Assembly: GCF_013034685.1 (NCBI RefSeq)
Contig: NZ_WQGO01000004.1
Span: 310,001 to 374,000, forward strand
Length of the DNA: 64,000 nt
Reading direction: 5' to 3'
From: Ruegeria lacuscaerulensis
Lineage (GTDB): Bacteria > Pseudomonadota > Alphaproteobacteria > Rhodobacterales > Rhodobacteraceae
In this document: piece after piece, positions 42,398-51,587 of the stretch
Position numbering within the stretch: the first letter of the stretch is position 1
How the letters are laid out: every line of letters starts with the position of its first letter
Notes under the pieces: model-generated
Told to the model about the DNA's origin: nothing
The model's input: only the letters and a program-made list of their open reading frames with translations
Databases searched by the model: none
Program-made: the position numbers and the translations under genes

Positions 42398-43236
42398 CAG
42401 CCCCCATCTTGCGCCGCCTTGCAGATCTGCGCGCGCTGACAACCGAATGGCACCGCAAGGGTGAAGTCATCGGCGTGGTCCCCACCATGGGCGCGCTGCA
42501 TCAGGGGCACCTGTCACTGGTTGAGGCCGCCAAGGCCGGGGCCGACCGCGTGATCGTCACGATCTTTGTGAACCCCAAGCAGTTCAACAACCCCGAAGAC
42601 TTGGCCAATTATCCGCGCACGGAACATGAGGACGCGCAGAAACTGGGCCCATTTGACGTGGATGCGATATATGTGCCCGATCCTGATGAGATCTATCCGC
42701 AGGGCTTTGCCTCCACCGTTTCCGTCACCGGCCTGACCAATGTGATGGAGGGTGAATTCCGCCCCGGTCATTTCGATGGCGTCGCCACTGTCGTCGCGAA
42801 GCTGTTCCTGCAGACGCAGGCAGACAGAGCCTATTTCGGGGAAAAAGACTATCAACAACTGATGGTCGTGCGCCGTATGGCCCGCGATCTGGATATCCCG
42901 ATTGAGGTTGTTGGCTGTCCCACGGTGCGCGAACCCTCAGGGCTGGCGATGTCCTCGCGCAACCTGCGTCTGTCGCCAGAGGGGTTGGAGGTTGCTGCCC
43001 ACAAGCACCGGATCATGATCGAACTGGCCACCTCGCTGAAAGATGGCGCGGCATTCGACGCCTTGGCCGCGCGGGCACAGACCGATCTGCTGGCAGCGGG
43101 CTTTACGCAAGTCGAATATATCCAACTGCGCTGCGCCGAGACGCTGGATCCGCTGACCCATGCCGACCGCCCCGCCCGGCTGTTTGTGGCCGCTTGGGCG
43201 GACGGCGTGCGACTGATCGACAATATTCCGGTCTGA
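42394..43236 (+). CDS. panC: Pantothenate synthetase PanC
   Basis: Ligates pantoate and beta-alanine using ATP. 280 aa. The nucleotidyl-transferase signatures are [16 protein letters not shown] (HxGH) and the KMSKS-like [26 protein letters not shown] completes the ATP site. Overlap with panB (ATGA) shows an operon. Length normal. Confidence 0.97.
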   Translation: MTAPILRRLADLRALTTEWHRKGEVIGVVPTMGALHQGHLSLVEAAKAGADRVIVTIFVNPKQFNNPEDLANYPRTEHEDAQKLGPFDVDAIYVPDPDEIYPQGFASTVSVTGLTNVMEGEFRPGHFDGVATVVAKLFLQTQADRAYFGEKDYQQLMVVRRMARDLDIPIEVVGCPTVREPSGLAMSSRNLRLSPEGLEVAAHKHRIMIELATSLKDGAAFDALAARAQTDLLAAGFTQVEYIQLRCAETLDPLTHADRPARLFVAAWADGVRLIDNIPV

Positions 43237-43306
43237 TCGCTCTGGCCCCAGCCACGCTGTTTGCGCTAAAGTCCTGCAAAACCAATACCGGAGGGGGGCG
43301 CAGGGC

Positions 43307-44785
43307 ATGACCTATATTCTCGCCATTGATCAGGGCACCACATCATCGCGGGCCATTCTGTTTGACGCTGAAATGCAGCGCGCTGGCACCGCACAGCACG
43401 AATTCACCCAGCATTTCCCGCAGGAAGGCTGGGTCGAACACGACCCCGAGGAAATCTGGGACAGCGTTTTGCGGGTCTGCCGCGAGGTGATGGAAACCAA
43501 TGGCGTCACCCCCGACCAAATCGCCGGTATCGGCATCACCAACCAGCGTGAAACCACCGTGGTCTGGGATCGCGCCACCGGGAAACCGATCCACAACGCC
43601 ATCGTCTGGCAGGACCGCCGCACCGCCGAGATTTGCGCCCGCTACAAACAAGCCGGTTGCGAGGATGATGTGACGGCCCAGACCGGCTTGCTGCTGGACC
43701 CATATTTCTCGGGCACCAAGGTGAAATGGCTGCTGGATACCGTCCCCGGCGCGCGCGAAAAGGCCGAACCCGGAGAGCTGCTGTTCGGCACCATCGACAG
43801 CTTCCTGATCTGGCGTCTAACCGAAGGCCGCAGCCACGCCACCGACGCCACAAACGCCGCCCGCACCCTGTTGTTCGACATCCACAAAGGCGAATGGAGC
43901 ACGGAGATCTGTGATCTACTGGACGTGCCGATGAATATGCTGCCGCAGGTCCATGATTGTGCCTCGGACTTCGGAGAAACGACCCTGTTTGGGGGAAATA
44001 TCCCCATTTTGGGCGTCGCCGGCGACCAACAGGCCGCCACCATTGGGCAGGCGTGTTTTCAGCCGGGGATGATGAAATCCACCTATGGCACGGGCTGTTT
44101 CGCGCTGCTGAACACGGGCGACAAGCCGGTCGAATCGAAGAACCGTCTGCTGACTACCATCGCCTACCAGCTGGACGGCAAACGGACCTATGCGTTGGAG
44201 GGCTCGATCTTTGTGGCCGGGGCTGCGGTGCAGTGGCTGCGTGATGCGTTGCAGATCATCGAAACGGCCCCCGAAAGCGGAGAATTGGCGCAACAAGCAG
44301 ACCCTAATCAGCATGTCGTGCTGGTGCCCGCTTTTACCGGGCTGGGCGCGCCTTACTGGAAACCCGATTGCCGGGGCGCAGTGTTCGGTCTGACCCGCAA
44401 CTCAGGTCGGGCCGAGTTCGCCAAAGCCACCTTGGAAAGCATCGCCTACCAGACCCGCGATCTGTGGCACGCCATGCAAGGCGACTGGGGCGCGGATACC
44501 GATGTGACGCTGCGCGTCGACGGTGGCGCCAGCGCCTCGGATTGGGCGATGCAGGGTTTGTCGGACTATCTGGGGGCCGAAGTTGACCGTCCGGTGATGC
44601 AGGAAACAACTGCTCTGGGTGCGGCGTGGCTGGCCGGAATGCGCGCGGGGGTCTATCCCGATCAGCAAGGATTCTCGGAGACCTGGGCGCTGGATCGCCG
44701 GTTTAAACCTGAAATGTCGCAGGAAGATCGTGATGCCGCCTATGACCGTTGGAAACGGGCTGTGTCGGCCGCGATGGCGTTCTGA
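43307..44785 (+). CDS. glpK: Glycerol kinase GlpK
   Basis: Phosphorylates glycerol to glycerol-3-phosphate. 492 aa of FGGY-kinase fold: [17 protein letters not shown] (phosphate 1), [17 protein letters not shown] (glycerol contact Arg), [11 protein letters not shown] and [15 protein letters not shown]. No glycerol transporter or glpD is adjacent, so it seems isolated from the rest of the glp regulon. ATG 43307 follows GGAGGGGGG at close spacing. Confidence 0.97.
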   Translation: MTYILAIDQGTTSSRAILFDAEMQRAGTAQHEFTQHFPQEGWVEHDPEEIWDSVLRVCREVMETNGVTPDQIAGIGITNQRETTVVWDRATGKPIHNAIVWQDRRTAEICARYKQAGCEDDVTAQTGLLLDPYFSGTKVKWLLDTVPGAREKAEPGELLFGTIDSFLIWRLTEGRSHATDATNAARTLLFDIHKGEWSTEICDLLDVPMNMLPQVHDCASDFGETTLFGGNIPILGVAGDQQAATIGQACFQPGMMKSTYGTGCFALLNTGDKPVESKNRLLTTIAYQLDGKRTYALEGSIFVAGAAVQWLRDALQIIETAPESGELAQQADPNQHVVLVPAFTGLGAPYWKPDCRGAVFGLTRNSGRAEFAKATLESIAYQTRDLWHAMQGDWGADTDVTLRVDGGASASDWAMQGLSDYLGAEVDRPVMQETTALGAAWLAGMRAGVYPDQQGFSETWALDRRFKPEMSQEDRDAAYDRWKRAVSAAMAF

Positions 44786-44791
44786 ACCCGG

Positions 44792-44815
44792 TGAAGGATC
44801 AGCTATGATCCTTCA
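44792..44815. terminator. Convergent terminator between glpK and smpB
   Basis: Perfect 10 bp stem TGAAGGATCA/TGATCCTTCA (44792-44801, 44806-44815) with loop GCTA, 6 bp after the glpK stop and overlapping the last codons of smpB. It can serve both genes, though no T-run follows. Confidence 0.6.
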
Positions 44816-45281
44816 TCAACCGCTGCTTCTGGCGTGACCAGTCGCGTTTGGCCTGCGTCTCACGCTTATCGTGCAGTTTCTTACCCTTGGCGATTCCAAT
44901 TTTCAGCTTGGCCCGGCCCTTGTGATTGAAATACAAAACCAGCGGCACCAGCGTCATACCCTTGCGCTGGGTCGCATTCCACAGACTCGACAATTCCTTG
45001 CGCGATACCAACAACTTGCGGCGGCGGCGTTCTTCATGCTTGAAGACCTTCGCCTGCTCGTAAGGCGCGATATAGCTATTGATCAGCCACAGCTCTCCGT
45101 CATCGACCGAGGCATAGCTTTCGGCAATGTTCGAGCCACCCGCGCGTAAGGATTTGACCTCGGAGCCTTCCAGCATGATGCCGCACTCAATATCCTCTTC
45201 GATCGCGTAATCGAAGCGGGCCCGCCGGTTTTCGGCGATGACTTTGTAGTTCGGGTCGGTCTTCTGCTTCTGCTTGGCCAT
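44799..45281 (-). CDS. smpB: SsrA-binding protein SmpB
   Basis: Binds tmRNA and delivers it to stalled ribosomes in trans-translation. 160 aa. The family signature [32 protein letters not shown] and the basic C-terminal tail ([20 protein letters not shown]) that enters the mRNA channel are present. tmRNA itself is not in the window. The terminator shared with glpK covers the end. Confidence 0.97.
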   Translation of the reverse strand: MAKQKQKTDPNYKVIAENRRARFDYAIEEDIECGIMLEGSEVKSLRAGGSNIAESYASVDDGELWLINSYIAPYEQAKVFKHEERRRRKLLVSRKELSSLWNATQRKGMTLVPLVLYFNHKGRAKLKIGIAKGKKLHDKRETQAKRDWSRQKQRLMKDHS

Positions 45282-45322
45282 GACGCGTTGATTTAGGCGG
45301 CTTGGCGCGGCCTTGCAAGCCC

Positions 45323-45865
45323 TCAGGTCTTGGCCGAGATGATCAGGTCGGGGCCGAAAATCGTGTCGGCGTGGTTGTGCAGATAAATCTTGAGCCAGGG
45401 CGTGAAACGCTCGGGGTGGCGCTGCACCTCGGCCAGAAGGTCGTGATAGTCGATCCAGCGGATATCCATCACCTCGTCGGGGTTCGGTTCGATCTGCAAT
45501 GGCCCACGCACATGAGCGAGGAACACGTCCACCACCTCATGCTCGATCATCGAATTGCCCACATCGGCGTGGTATTCCAGCCGGTGACGGTATTCGGGAT
45601 AAAGTCCGGTAATCCCCAACTCTTCGCGCAGGCGGCGCACTGCGCATTCCGAGGGCGTCTCACCCCAGTCGGGATGGGTGCAGCAGGTATTCGCCCACAG
45701 GCCCGGCGTATGGTATTTGCCCATCGCCCGGCGTTGCAGCAAAATCTCGGTGCCGCGCACGACAAAGACCGACACCGCCTTGTGCCGCAAACCCTTTTCA
45801 TGCGCTTCAAGCTTGTCCACGGGGGTCAACTCGCCATCGACCCAGGCCGGGATCATGATTCCCAT
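45323..45865 (-). CDS. idi: Isopentenyl-diphosphate delta-isomerase, type I
   Basis: Interconverts IPP and DMAPP for isoprenoid synthesis (quinones, carotenoids). 180 aa Nudix-fold. Active-site Cys in [12 protein letters not shown], acidic Glu in the Nudix-like RRLREELGI, and the Glu of the [10 protein letters not shown] stretch. Starts [11 protein letters not shown]. Stands alone on the minus strand between smpB and the cytochrome gene. Confidence 0.93.
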   Translation of the reverse strand: MGIMIPAWVDGELTPVDKLEAHEKGLRHKAVSVFVVRGTEILLQRRAMGKYHTPGLWANTCCTHPDWGETPSECAVRRLREELGITGLYPEYRHRLEYHADVGNSMIEHEVVDVFLAHVRGPLQIEPNPDEVMDIRWIDYHDLLAEVQRHPERFTPWLKIYLHNHADTIFGPDLIISAKT

Positions 45866-45959
45866 CTTTCAACTCCTGCTGCCTGCCCGACGGACAGGTC
45901 GGGCTCGTTCGGCTGCGTATGTCCAAGGTGGCGATGTTGAGCACTCATATCAATCGCAC

Positions 45960-45988
45960 GAAAGGCCGCAGGGGGACTGCGGCCTTTC
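45960..45988 (-). terminator. Terminator after the cytochrome c gene
   Basis: A 12 bp perfect stem GAAAGGCCGCAG/CTGCGGCCTTTC (45960-45971, 45977-45988) with a 5 nt loop, 29 bp beyond the stop at 46018 on the minus strand. The T-run is short (TTTCG). Confidence 0.65.
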
Positions 45989-46017
45989 GATGAATCTCAG
46001 GAGATCGGTGTCAGATA

Positions 46018-46431
46018 TTATTCGCCCGAAACGCTGACGATATAGGCATAGACGTCTTCACCGCCGGATTTCAGCCGGAAGGTCATTTTCGACTTGGCCG
46101 CTGTGTCATCCAGATAGGTTTTCAGGAAGGCTTTGGGGTCCTGAACATATCCAACGAAAGTCGTTTCATCCCAGACCAGGCCATTTTCACCTGCAGCGAC
46201 AAGGCTGTCACCATATTTGAATCCATCAACGGTACCAGCGGTACGGCCTGCGATGGCGTAGAGGTTCGGACCAGTCTTGCCGCCTTTGACGATGGCTTCA
46301 CCGGAGGCATCGGCGATCTGGTGGCAGGACTTGCATTTGTTGAACGCTTTCTTGCCCGCTTCGGCGTCACCTTCTGCATAGGCAGGAAGGGCCAGAAGAC
46401 CGGCAACTGCGGTGGCGAGGATACGATTCAT
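46018..46431 (-). CDS. Cytochrome c2/c550-type electron carrier
   Basis: Small soluble class I c-type cytochrome, 137 aa with a signal peptide (cleavage after YAEG region, AYA). Haem is bound by Cys33, Cys36 and His37 (CKSCHQ); the sixth ligand is Met116 (KSKMTFRL). Close to cytochrome c2 of Rhodobacter and c550 of Paracoccus, which carry electrons from bc1 to oxidase or reaction centre. The ATG at 46431 has GGAG 8 nt before it. Confidence 0.9.
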   Translation of the reverse strand: MNRILATAVAGLLALPAYAEGDAEAGKKAFNKCKSCHQIADASGEAIVKGGKTGPNLYAIAGRTAGTVDGFKYGDSLVAAGENGLVWDETTFVGYVQDPKAFLKTYLDDTAAKSKMTFRLKSGGEDVYAYIVSVSGE

Positions 46432-46544
46432 AGCTTTTGCTCCGATACGAATTGGCTGCACTGAATGGATCGTCAGTGCAGATGAGAGTCAACGCGCAGA
46501 TTGCCGCGCGATGGCACTGTGTCACAGCCCGACTTTGGTCGTCC

Positions 46545-47564
46545 TTAACTTAAGTCATGTATCTGTGACCAACAGGGTAACAGATCCCCTGTCTGTGGCG
46601 TCGCCTCAAAGATGGCGCGACCTATGGCGCGGGCCAGACAGACGGCCGCTGCGTGTCCCAGCGCTCCTATCTGCATCGGGTCACCCCCAAGCGGGCGGGT
46701 CCCCGTGCTGACTGCAAAGACCAGGTCCCCGTCGCCCGGCGTATGGGCGGGAACGATGGCGCGGGCAATACCATCATGGGCGGCAACCGCCATTCGATGA
46801 CATTGCGACTTGGACAGTTTGGCGTCGGTGGCGACAATCGCGATGGTGGTATTTGCTTTGTCCGGCGCCGCCGGGTGCATGGCCTGCGCCTTGCGGCTGG
46901 GGCCTGGTTGCCCCAGACCCGAATTCGGGTCGGGTCCCAGTCCTCCGAATTCACTATCCATTTCGAACGGCGCGGCCCAGAAATGGCGATCACCCGGCGT
47001 GGTGACACTGCCCAGTGGGTTCGCCGCCGCCAAAGCGCCGACCGTGATGCCATTGGGCAGAACGGCAGAAGCCGAGCCCAGCCCGCCCTTTTGCATCGCT
47101 GCCAATGCGCCGGTGCCGGCCCCAATGCTGCCGAGTTCAAATTGATCTGAGGCCGAGAGATACGCTTGATGACCCAAGCTGCGATACGGGTTTTCAACCC
47201 ATGCCTTTTCACCGCCGTTCAGCAAGTCAAACAGGATGGCGCCCGGAACGATGGGGACCACAGCCGCGCCGACGGCGAAGCCCCGACCCTGCGCGCGCAT
47301 GGCATCCGAGACGCCGGAGCAGGCATCTAACCCGAAGGCCGATCCCCCGGACAACACGATGGCGTCGACTCGGTCCACGGATTTGTCCGGGGCGAGAAGG
47401 TCAGTCTCACGCGTGCCCGGAGCGCCGCCCATCACATGGACCGATGCGATGAACGGGTTGGCGGAGGTCAGGACCGTGGTGCCGGATTTCAGCGCTGCGT
47501 CCTGCGCGTTGCCGACCAGAAGGCCGGGGATATCGGTGATCAGGTTTTTGGGTCCGGGTGTCAC
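46545..47564 (-). CDS. P1 family peptidase (S58, DmpA/BapA-like)
   Basis: A 339 aa Ntn-fold aminopeptidase of the DmpA family. The self-processing site is near KANTTIAIVATDA; the nucleophile is probably Thr239 or Thr240, at which autocleavage yields alpha and beta chains. TVLTS, LSGGSAFGLDACSGV and GAGTGA are typical of the N-terminal part. Possible beta-aminopeptidase or D-amino amidase. 82 bp after the SDR gene, same strand. Confidence 0.88.
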   Translation of the reverse strand: MTPGPKNLITDIPGLLVGNAQDAALKSGTTVLTSANPFIASVHVMGGAPGTRETDLLAPDKSVDRVDAIVLSGGSAFGLDACSGVSDAMRAQGRGFAVGAAVVPIVPGAILFDLLNGGEKAWVENPYRSLGHQAYLSASDQFELGSIGAGTGALAAMQKGGLGSASAVLPNGITVGALAAANPLGSVTTPGDRHFWAAPFEMDSEFGGLGPDPNSGLGQPGPSRKAQAMHPAAPDKANTTIAIVATDAKLSKSQCHRMAVAAHDGIARAIVPAHTPGDGDLVFAVSTGTRPLGGDPMQIGALGHAAAVCLARAIGRAIFEATPQTGDLLPCWSQIHDLS

Positions 47565-47645
47565 GACTGACTGGTCCGTTTGGGGCGGAAAGCGCGCGGG
47601 CGCGCTGCCTCCGGCGGGGATATTTTTGGCCAGATGAAGGGCGGA

Positions 47646-48392
47646 TCAGATACAGCGGCCACCATCGACCTCCAAAGCTGTGCCAGTGATCATGCTGGCC
47701 TCGTCCGAGCACAGGAATAGGGCGGCGTTTGCCATATCCTGCGGGGTTGAGAAACGGCCGAGCGGGATGGTTGAGAGGAATTTGGCGCGGATTTCCGGGG
47801 TGTCTTCGCCCATGAAGGATTTCAGCAGCGGGGTTTCACCGGCCACCGGGCAGATGGCGTTGACGCGCACGCCGGACGGGGCCAGTTCCACAGCCATGGT
47901 TTTGGTGGCCGTGATCATCCAGCCCTTGGACGCGTTGTACCAATTCAGGTTCGGGCGCGGCGACAGGCCCGCCGTGGAAGCCACGTTCAGGATCGCGCCT
48001 GCGCCGCGTGCCTTCATCGCCGGGACAAAGGCGCGAGCGGTCAGGTAGACAGATTTCATGTTCACGTTGAAGACGCGGTCGAAATCATGCTCGGTCACGT
48101 CCTCTAGCGGAGTTGGCAGGTGGGTAACGCCCGCATTGTTGACCAAAATATCGAGGGTTCCGAAGGTTGCGGCTGCGGCGTCGGCCATGGCCTGAACCGA
48201 AGCTCGATCAGCTACATCCACCTGTTGCGCGGTGGCTTGGTCGCCAAGGGACGTGGCCATGTCTTGTGCCGCGTCGCCGTTGATATCTGCAACCATCACG
48301 CGGGCACCTTCGGCTATGAATGTCTGCGCGATGCCTGCACCGAAACCGGATGCACCGCCGGTTACGATTGCCGTTTTACTCTTAAGCCTCAT
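47646..48392 (-). CDS. Short-chain dehydrogenase/reductase
   Basis: SDR of 248 aa. Coenzyme motif VTGGASGFGAGIA, NNAGVTH, catalytic Ser in NVASTAGLS and Tyr/Lys in WYNASKGW, all in normal order. The start at 48392 (MRLKSKTAIVTGG) has GAGGGCAAGG upstream. Substrate not assigned; glucose-1-dehydrogenase-like or 3-oxoacyl reductase-like proteins look the same. Confidence 0.92.
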   Translation of the reverse strand: MRLKSKTAIVTGGASGFGAGIAQTFIAEGARVMVADINGDAAQDMATSLGDQATAQQVDVADRASVQAMADAAAATFGTLDILVNNAGVTHLPTPLEDVTEHDFDRVFNVNMKSVYLTARAFVPAMKARGAGAILNVASTAGLSPRPNLNWYNASKGWMITATKTMAVELAPSGVRVNAICPVAGETPLLKSFMGEDTPEIRAKFLSTIPLGRFSTPQDMANAALFLCSDEASMITGTALEVDGGRCI

Positions 48393-48447
48393 AGCCTTGC
48401 CCTCCCGTTTGGTGGTCAGACTAGCAAGGCGCGGGGAAACTGCCAGT

Positions 48448-48867
48448 TCAATCTTCGTTAACCCGTCCGCGCAGTGCCTTGACGTCAGAGCGCGCCTTTT
48501 TCGCTGCCAGCCGCCGTTTAACCGAACCATAGGTGGGTTTGGTGGCGATGCGCCGTTTGGGTTTGACCAGCGCGCGGGAAATCAACTCGGCCAGGCGGGC
48601 GCGGGCCAATTCTCGGTTCCGGGCTTGTGAGCGCGTTTCCTCGCACTGGATGATGATCGCGCCGTCTTTGGTCCAGCGCCGTCCGGCCAACCGTTTCAGC
48701 CGCGCCTTGACCGGATCGGGCAGGGATGGTGAGCGCGCAGCCTCGAACCGCAACTCGACTGCGGTTGAAACCTTGTTCACATTCTGCCCACCAGGGCCGG
48801 AGGACCGAACAAAGGTTTCGGTCATTTCCCAGTCTTGCAGGATGATATCGTCGGTGATGCGCAACAT
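48448..48867 (-). CDS. arfB: Alternative ribosome-rescue factor ArfB (YaeJ/ICT1 family peptidyl-tRNA hydrolase)
   Basis: Releases the peptide from ribosomes stalled without a stop codon. 139 aa. GGQ motif in SSGPGGQNVNKVST is intact; the basic C-terminal tail RRLAAKKARSDVKALRGR enters the empty mRNA channel. The ATG at 48867 has AAGG 8 nt upstream. With smpB nearby (3.2 kb away) the window holds two rescue systems. Confidence 0.93.
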   Translation of the reverse strand: MLRITDDIILQDWEMTETFVRSSGPGGQNVNKVSTAVELRFEAARSPSLPDPVKARLKRLAGRRWTKDGAIIIQCEETRSQARNRELARARLAELISRALVKPKRRIATKPTYGSVKRRLAAKKARSDVKALRGRVNED

Positions 48868-48894
48868 GAGGCGGACCTTAGCGGGCGCGGGCGG

Positions 48895-48928
48895 AAACAA
48901 AAAGGGCCGCCCCGGTGGGACGGCCCTT
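48895..48928 (-). terminator. Strong terminator of the candidate small RNA
   Basis: Stem AAGGGCCG/CGGCCCTT (48902-48909, 48921-48928), extended by a 3 bp inner pairing, followed on the minus strand by TTTTTGTTT. It lies 28 bp before the arfB start, so it isolates arfB from upstream transcripts. Confidence 0.8.
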
Positions 48929-48998
48929 CGAAAGTACAGGAGGTTGGGTCGGTTAGATCAATCGACCAGCCGGGGTGATTACCCCGCCAAGGGCTGCC

Positions 48999-49055
48999 CT
49001 AGCAGGCTTTCCCCCCGGTTGTTCCGACACCTCTCTCCAATCTCTTTCTCGACAC
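48999..49055 (-). CDS. Possible 18-codon small ORF with an ideal Shine-Dalgarno
   Basis: GTG start at 49055 exactly 7 nt after AGGAGG; encodes a basic 18 aa peptide (V/M-SRKRLERGVGTTGGKAC) and stops at TAG 48999. The peptide may be a leader or have no function of its own. It lies in the candidate small RNA. Confidence 0.35.
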   Translation of the reverse strand: MSRKRLERGVGTTGGKAC

Positions 49056-49130
49056 TGGATCACCTCCTTTTCTATCTGTTGCGGTTGATAAGGATGGTGA
49101 CACAAGATGCGCTATTCTCAAAGCACTTTT

Positions 49131-49775
49131 TTACGCGGGCTGTGCAGTCAATCGGCCAACGATCACTTTGAACGGGATCAGGGCGATCAGGGCCAGCGAC
49201 AATTTCACCAGCCAATCCGCAAAGGCCAGCGTCACCCACAAGGGCGCCATCGGGCCGGTCAGCATGAAGGGCACGGGCTCCCACGCCCAGTTGATCGCGG
49301 CGTCCGCATTGGCACCGAAGAATGTGACCGAGGCCGAGAAGGCCAGCGTAAAGAAGATCGCAGTGTCCAGCGCAGACCCAACCAGTGTCGAGACCAGCGG
49401 TGCGCGCCACCAGCGTCCGCCGCGCAGCGAATTGAACACGGTGACGTCGGTCAGCTGCGCGATCAGGAAAGCGGTGCCCGAGGCTACGGCGATGCGCAGC
49501 GGGACAGCGGCATAGGTGAACCCGTCACCTTGCAACATGATCTGGCTGCCGATCAGCGAGCAGATGATGCCGGTGACAAACCCGGCGAACACGACCTTGC
49601 GGGCCGGGCCCACGCCATAGACGCGGTTCATGATGTCCGTGACCAGGAAGGCCAGCGGATAGGTAAAAGCACCCCAGGTCAACAGCCCGTCAAAGATCAG
49701 GAACTGGACCAGAAAGTTCGAGGCCACGACAATGGCGGCCATGGCAAAAATGCCGGGAATAAAGCTGCGTTGCAT
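49131..49775 (-). CDS. yhhQ: Queuosine precursor transporter (YhhQ/QueT-like, DUF165)
   Basis: Inner-membrane transporter of 214 aa, about six TM helices, of the family that imports preQ0/preQ1 or queuine bases. Typical are FAGFVTGIICSLIGSQ-type helices, TYPLAFLVTDIMNRVYG and RIAVASGTAFLIAQLTDVTVFN, and SALDTAIFF. The upstream region showed no known preQ1 riboswitch. It lies last in a minus-strand run with mepA and the phytase-like gene, 91 bp after the latter. Confidence 0.92.
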   Translation of the reverse strand: MQRSFIPGIFAMAAIVVASNFLVQFLIFDGLLTWGAFTYPLAFLVTDIMNRVYGVGPARKVVFAGFVTGIICSLIGSQIMLQGDGFTYAAVPLRIAVASGTAFLIAQLTDVTVFNSLRGGRWWRAPLVSTLVGSALDTAIFFTLAFSASVTFFGANADAAINWAWEPVPFMLTGPMAPLWVTLAFADWLVKLSLALIALIPFKVIVGRLTAQPA

Positions 49776-49866
49776 ATTTTGATGCCCGTTTTGTCAAGGT
49801 AGCGGCGACTTGGCCAAGGGACCGTCCCAAGGCAAGCTGTGCGTTTAGACCCTTGGGTGTTCTGAG

Positions 49867-50751
49867 TCAATCGGGCAGAAGATACTCGACCAGCTCGGTA
49901 CGTTGCAGCGCCAGAAAGTTGTCATCCGAGATCATGGTGGCGCGCAAACGGTCTTGGTCATCGCGCCAGATGGACAACCCCTCGAGGTTGTCATGCGTGC
50001 CGGTGCCCGTTTCAAACAGGGTTTCTTCGCCGGTCACCTCCCCGTCGCCCAACTGCCAGCGTCGCAAACGCGAGCGGAAGCCGGTCCACCCGACTGCGCG
50101 CTCTAACAGGTAAAACCGCCCGTCAGGGCCGACATCCGCCGCAACAGGCAAAAACTTACCGCGTTGCGGCAAGACAAAGGGGGTCGCCCAACCCTGACCA
50201 TCCCAACGGTAGACGGGAATATCACCCTGCGCGGTGCGGTTCTTTTCCGGCAAGGTATAGAGACGACCGCTGGAATCCATCGCCAGCGCCTCGAACGACC
50301 CGTTGCCATTCAATGCGTCGAACGCTTTGGGGCGCGGCAGAACACGGGCTTTGGCCTTTAATCCTGTGTAATGCGCGACACGGTGGATACCCTCGAAAGA
50401 GACGTAAAAGCTGCCATCCGGGGCAACGGCGATCCCTTCGGAATCGCCCGCTGTGCCAGACATGGCGCGCCCAGTGCTGGACAAAAGCCGCGCGTGGTCG
50501 GTCAGGGTGACGCCGGTGATCTGGCCCCTGTCGCGCTCGATCCGAGCCTCGATGACCGTGGACCGATCGCTAAGCGCGATTATGCGCTGCCCCTGATCAT
50601 AGACATGAACGGCAGAAAATCCGCCGAACCACGCGGCGGGGTGTTTCCAGGTGTAGCCGCTCAGGTGCGAGGCCGTTTTTGCCTCAACTGCCCAAACAGC
50701 ACCTGCGACCAGAGACGCGGCGATCAGTTGGATTGCAGAACGGCGGCGCAT
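49867..50751 (-). CDS. Exported esterase-like phytase-type beta-propeller protein
   Basis: A 294 aa protein with an N-terminal signal (MRRRSAIQLIAASLVAGAVWA). The body belongs to the esterase-like activity of phytase family (COG4246-type): FGGFSAVHVYD, SEGIAVAPDGSFYVSFEG, GNGSFEALAMDSSGRLYTLPE and TGTHDNLEGLSIW. Catalysis is unproven. The start at 50751 lies 28 bp inside the mepA gene and has a weak RBS, so it is probably translated by coupling. Confidence 0.85.
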   Translation of the reverse strand: MRRRSAIQLIAASLVAGAVWAVEAKTASHLSGYTWKHPAAWFGGFSAVHVYDQGQRIIALSDRSTVIEARIERDRGQITGVTLTDHARLLSSTGRAMSGTAGDSEGIAVAPDGSFYVSFEGIHRVAHYTGLKAKARVLPRPKAFDALNGNGSFEALAMDSSGRLYTLPEKNRTAQGDIPVYRWDGQGWATPFVLPQRGKFLPVAADVGPDGRFYLLERAVGWTGFRSRLRRWQLGDGEVTGEETLFETGTGTHDNLEGLSIWRDDQDRLRATMISDDNFLALQRTELVEYLLPD

Positions 50752-51587
50752 TGTTGCGGCAGATCGGCAAGTCGGTATTCTCGCCGGGGCTTCGGCGCAG
50801 GCGCATTCGGGTCCGGTGGCGGCGGGTTGAGGATGTTGTTCACCCATTCCTGCGCCTGTGCGCAGCCGTCACCCTTGGGGGGTGGGTCCTGATTGACACA
50901 GCCGCGCGACCCTCTCGGGCAAGCCAGGCGAACGTGGAAGTGATAGTGATGCCCCCACCAAGGCCGGATCTTACGCAGATAGGAACGGTTGCCTTTCTCA
51001 TCCTTGCACATTTGCACTTTGGCACCGGGGAAGACAAAAATCCGAGCGACGCGCTTGTCCTTGGCAGCTTCGCGCAGCACCGCGTGGTGTTGCTTGGTCC
51101 AATTGCCGTTTACAAAGGCCCCGTTTTCACGGCGCAGGGAGATGGACGAGATATTCTCGCGCGCCTTGCGGGACAGGCGCATATTGTCACCGGGCAGCAT
51201 CCAGATGTCGATATCCAGACCCAACTGGTGCGAGCGGTGCCCCGAGGTCATCGGCCCGCCCCTCGGCTGGCTGATATCCCCGATATAGAGACCATTCCAC
51301 CCCGGCTGTTTCGCCGCAAACCGGCTGAGGTCCTGCGCGAAGTCGATCGCCTGCGGGTGCCCCCAATTGCGGTTGCGCGACAGGCGCATGGCCTGCCATG
51401 TCGGACCGGTTTCAGGCAGCTGCACCGATCCGGCGGCGCATCCGCGCGAATAACTGCCGAAAGCAGCCGATTTTTGTTCTGACCCGACCTTCTGGGCCCC
51501 GAAAAGCTGCTTGGCCAAGGGTTGTGCCGTGGCTGTGCCTGCCAATGTGATTGCGGCCAAAATGGCCAAAAAACGTAGTAAAATCAT
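50724..51587 (-). CDS. mepA: Penicillin-insensitive murein endopeptidase MepA
   Basis: Periplasmic zinc endopeptidase that cuts D-Ala-mDAP cross-links in peptidoglycan. 287 aa, signal MILLRFLAILAAITLAGTATA. Zinc ligands lie in HRSHQLGLDIDIW (His and Asp) and the His of GHHYHFHVRL. Extra Pro-rich stretch NPPPPDPNAPAPKP near the C-terminus. Overlaps MFS stop by 4 bp and the next gene by 28 bp. Confidence 0.95.
   Translation of the reverse strand: MILLRFLAILAAITLAGTATAQPLAKQLFGAQKVGSEQKSAAFGSYSRGCAAGSVQLPETGPTWQAMRLSRNRNWGHPQAIDFAQDLSRFAAKQPGWNGLYIGDISQPRGGPMTSGHRSHQLGLDIDIWMLPGDNMRLSRKARENISSISLRRENGAFVNGNWTKQHHAVLREAAKDKRVARIFVFPGAKVQMCKDEKGNRSYLRKIRPWWGHHYHFHVRLACPRGSRGCVNQDPPPKGDGCAQAQEWVNNILNPPPPDPNAPAPKPRREYRLADLPQQCAAVLQSN

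Larger units (their letters stand above)
48895..49075 (-). ncRNA. Candidate structured small RNA or leader-type transcript with SD/anti-SD
   Basis: About 180 nt between yhhQ and arfB on the minus strand. It opens with a full-length Shine-Dalgarno (AAGGAGGTGATCC, 49057-49069), then an 18-codon ORF, a hairpin CGGGGT/ACCCCG (48971-48986), a second hairpin GGTCG/CGACC (48947-48967), then ACCTCCT (about 48938-48944), complementary to the AGGAGGT at the 5' end, and finally the terminator. Family not recognised; no promoter assigned. Confidence 0.45.

Noticed and set aside
49053-49071. A near-copy of the 16S rRNA 3' end (CTGGATCACCTCCTTT) on the plus strand
   Set aside because: No other rRNA sequence surrounds it. 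Read on the minus strand it is simply a full-length Shine-Dalgarno ahead of a GTG.
49776-49866. Possible preQ1 riboswitch upstream of yhhQ
   Set aside because: No match to the known preQ1 classes could be seen in the 91 bp leader.
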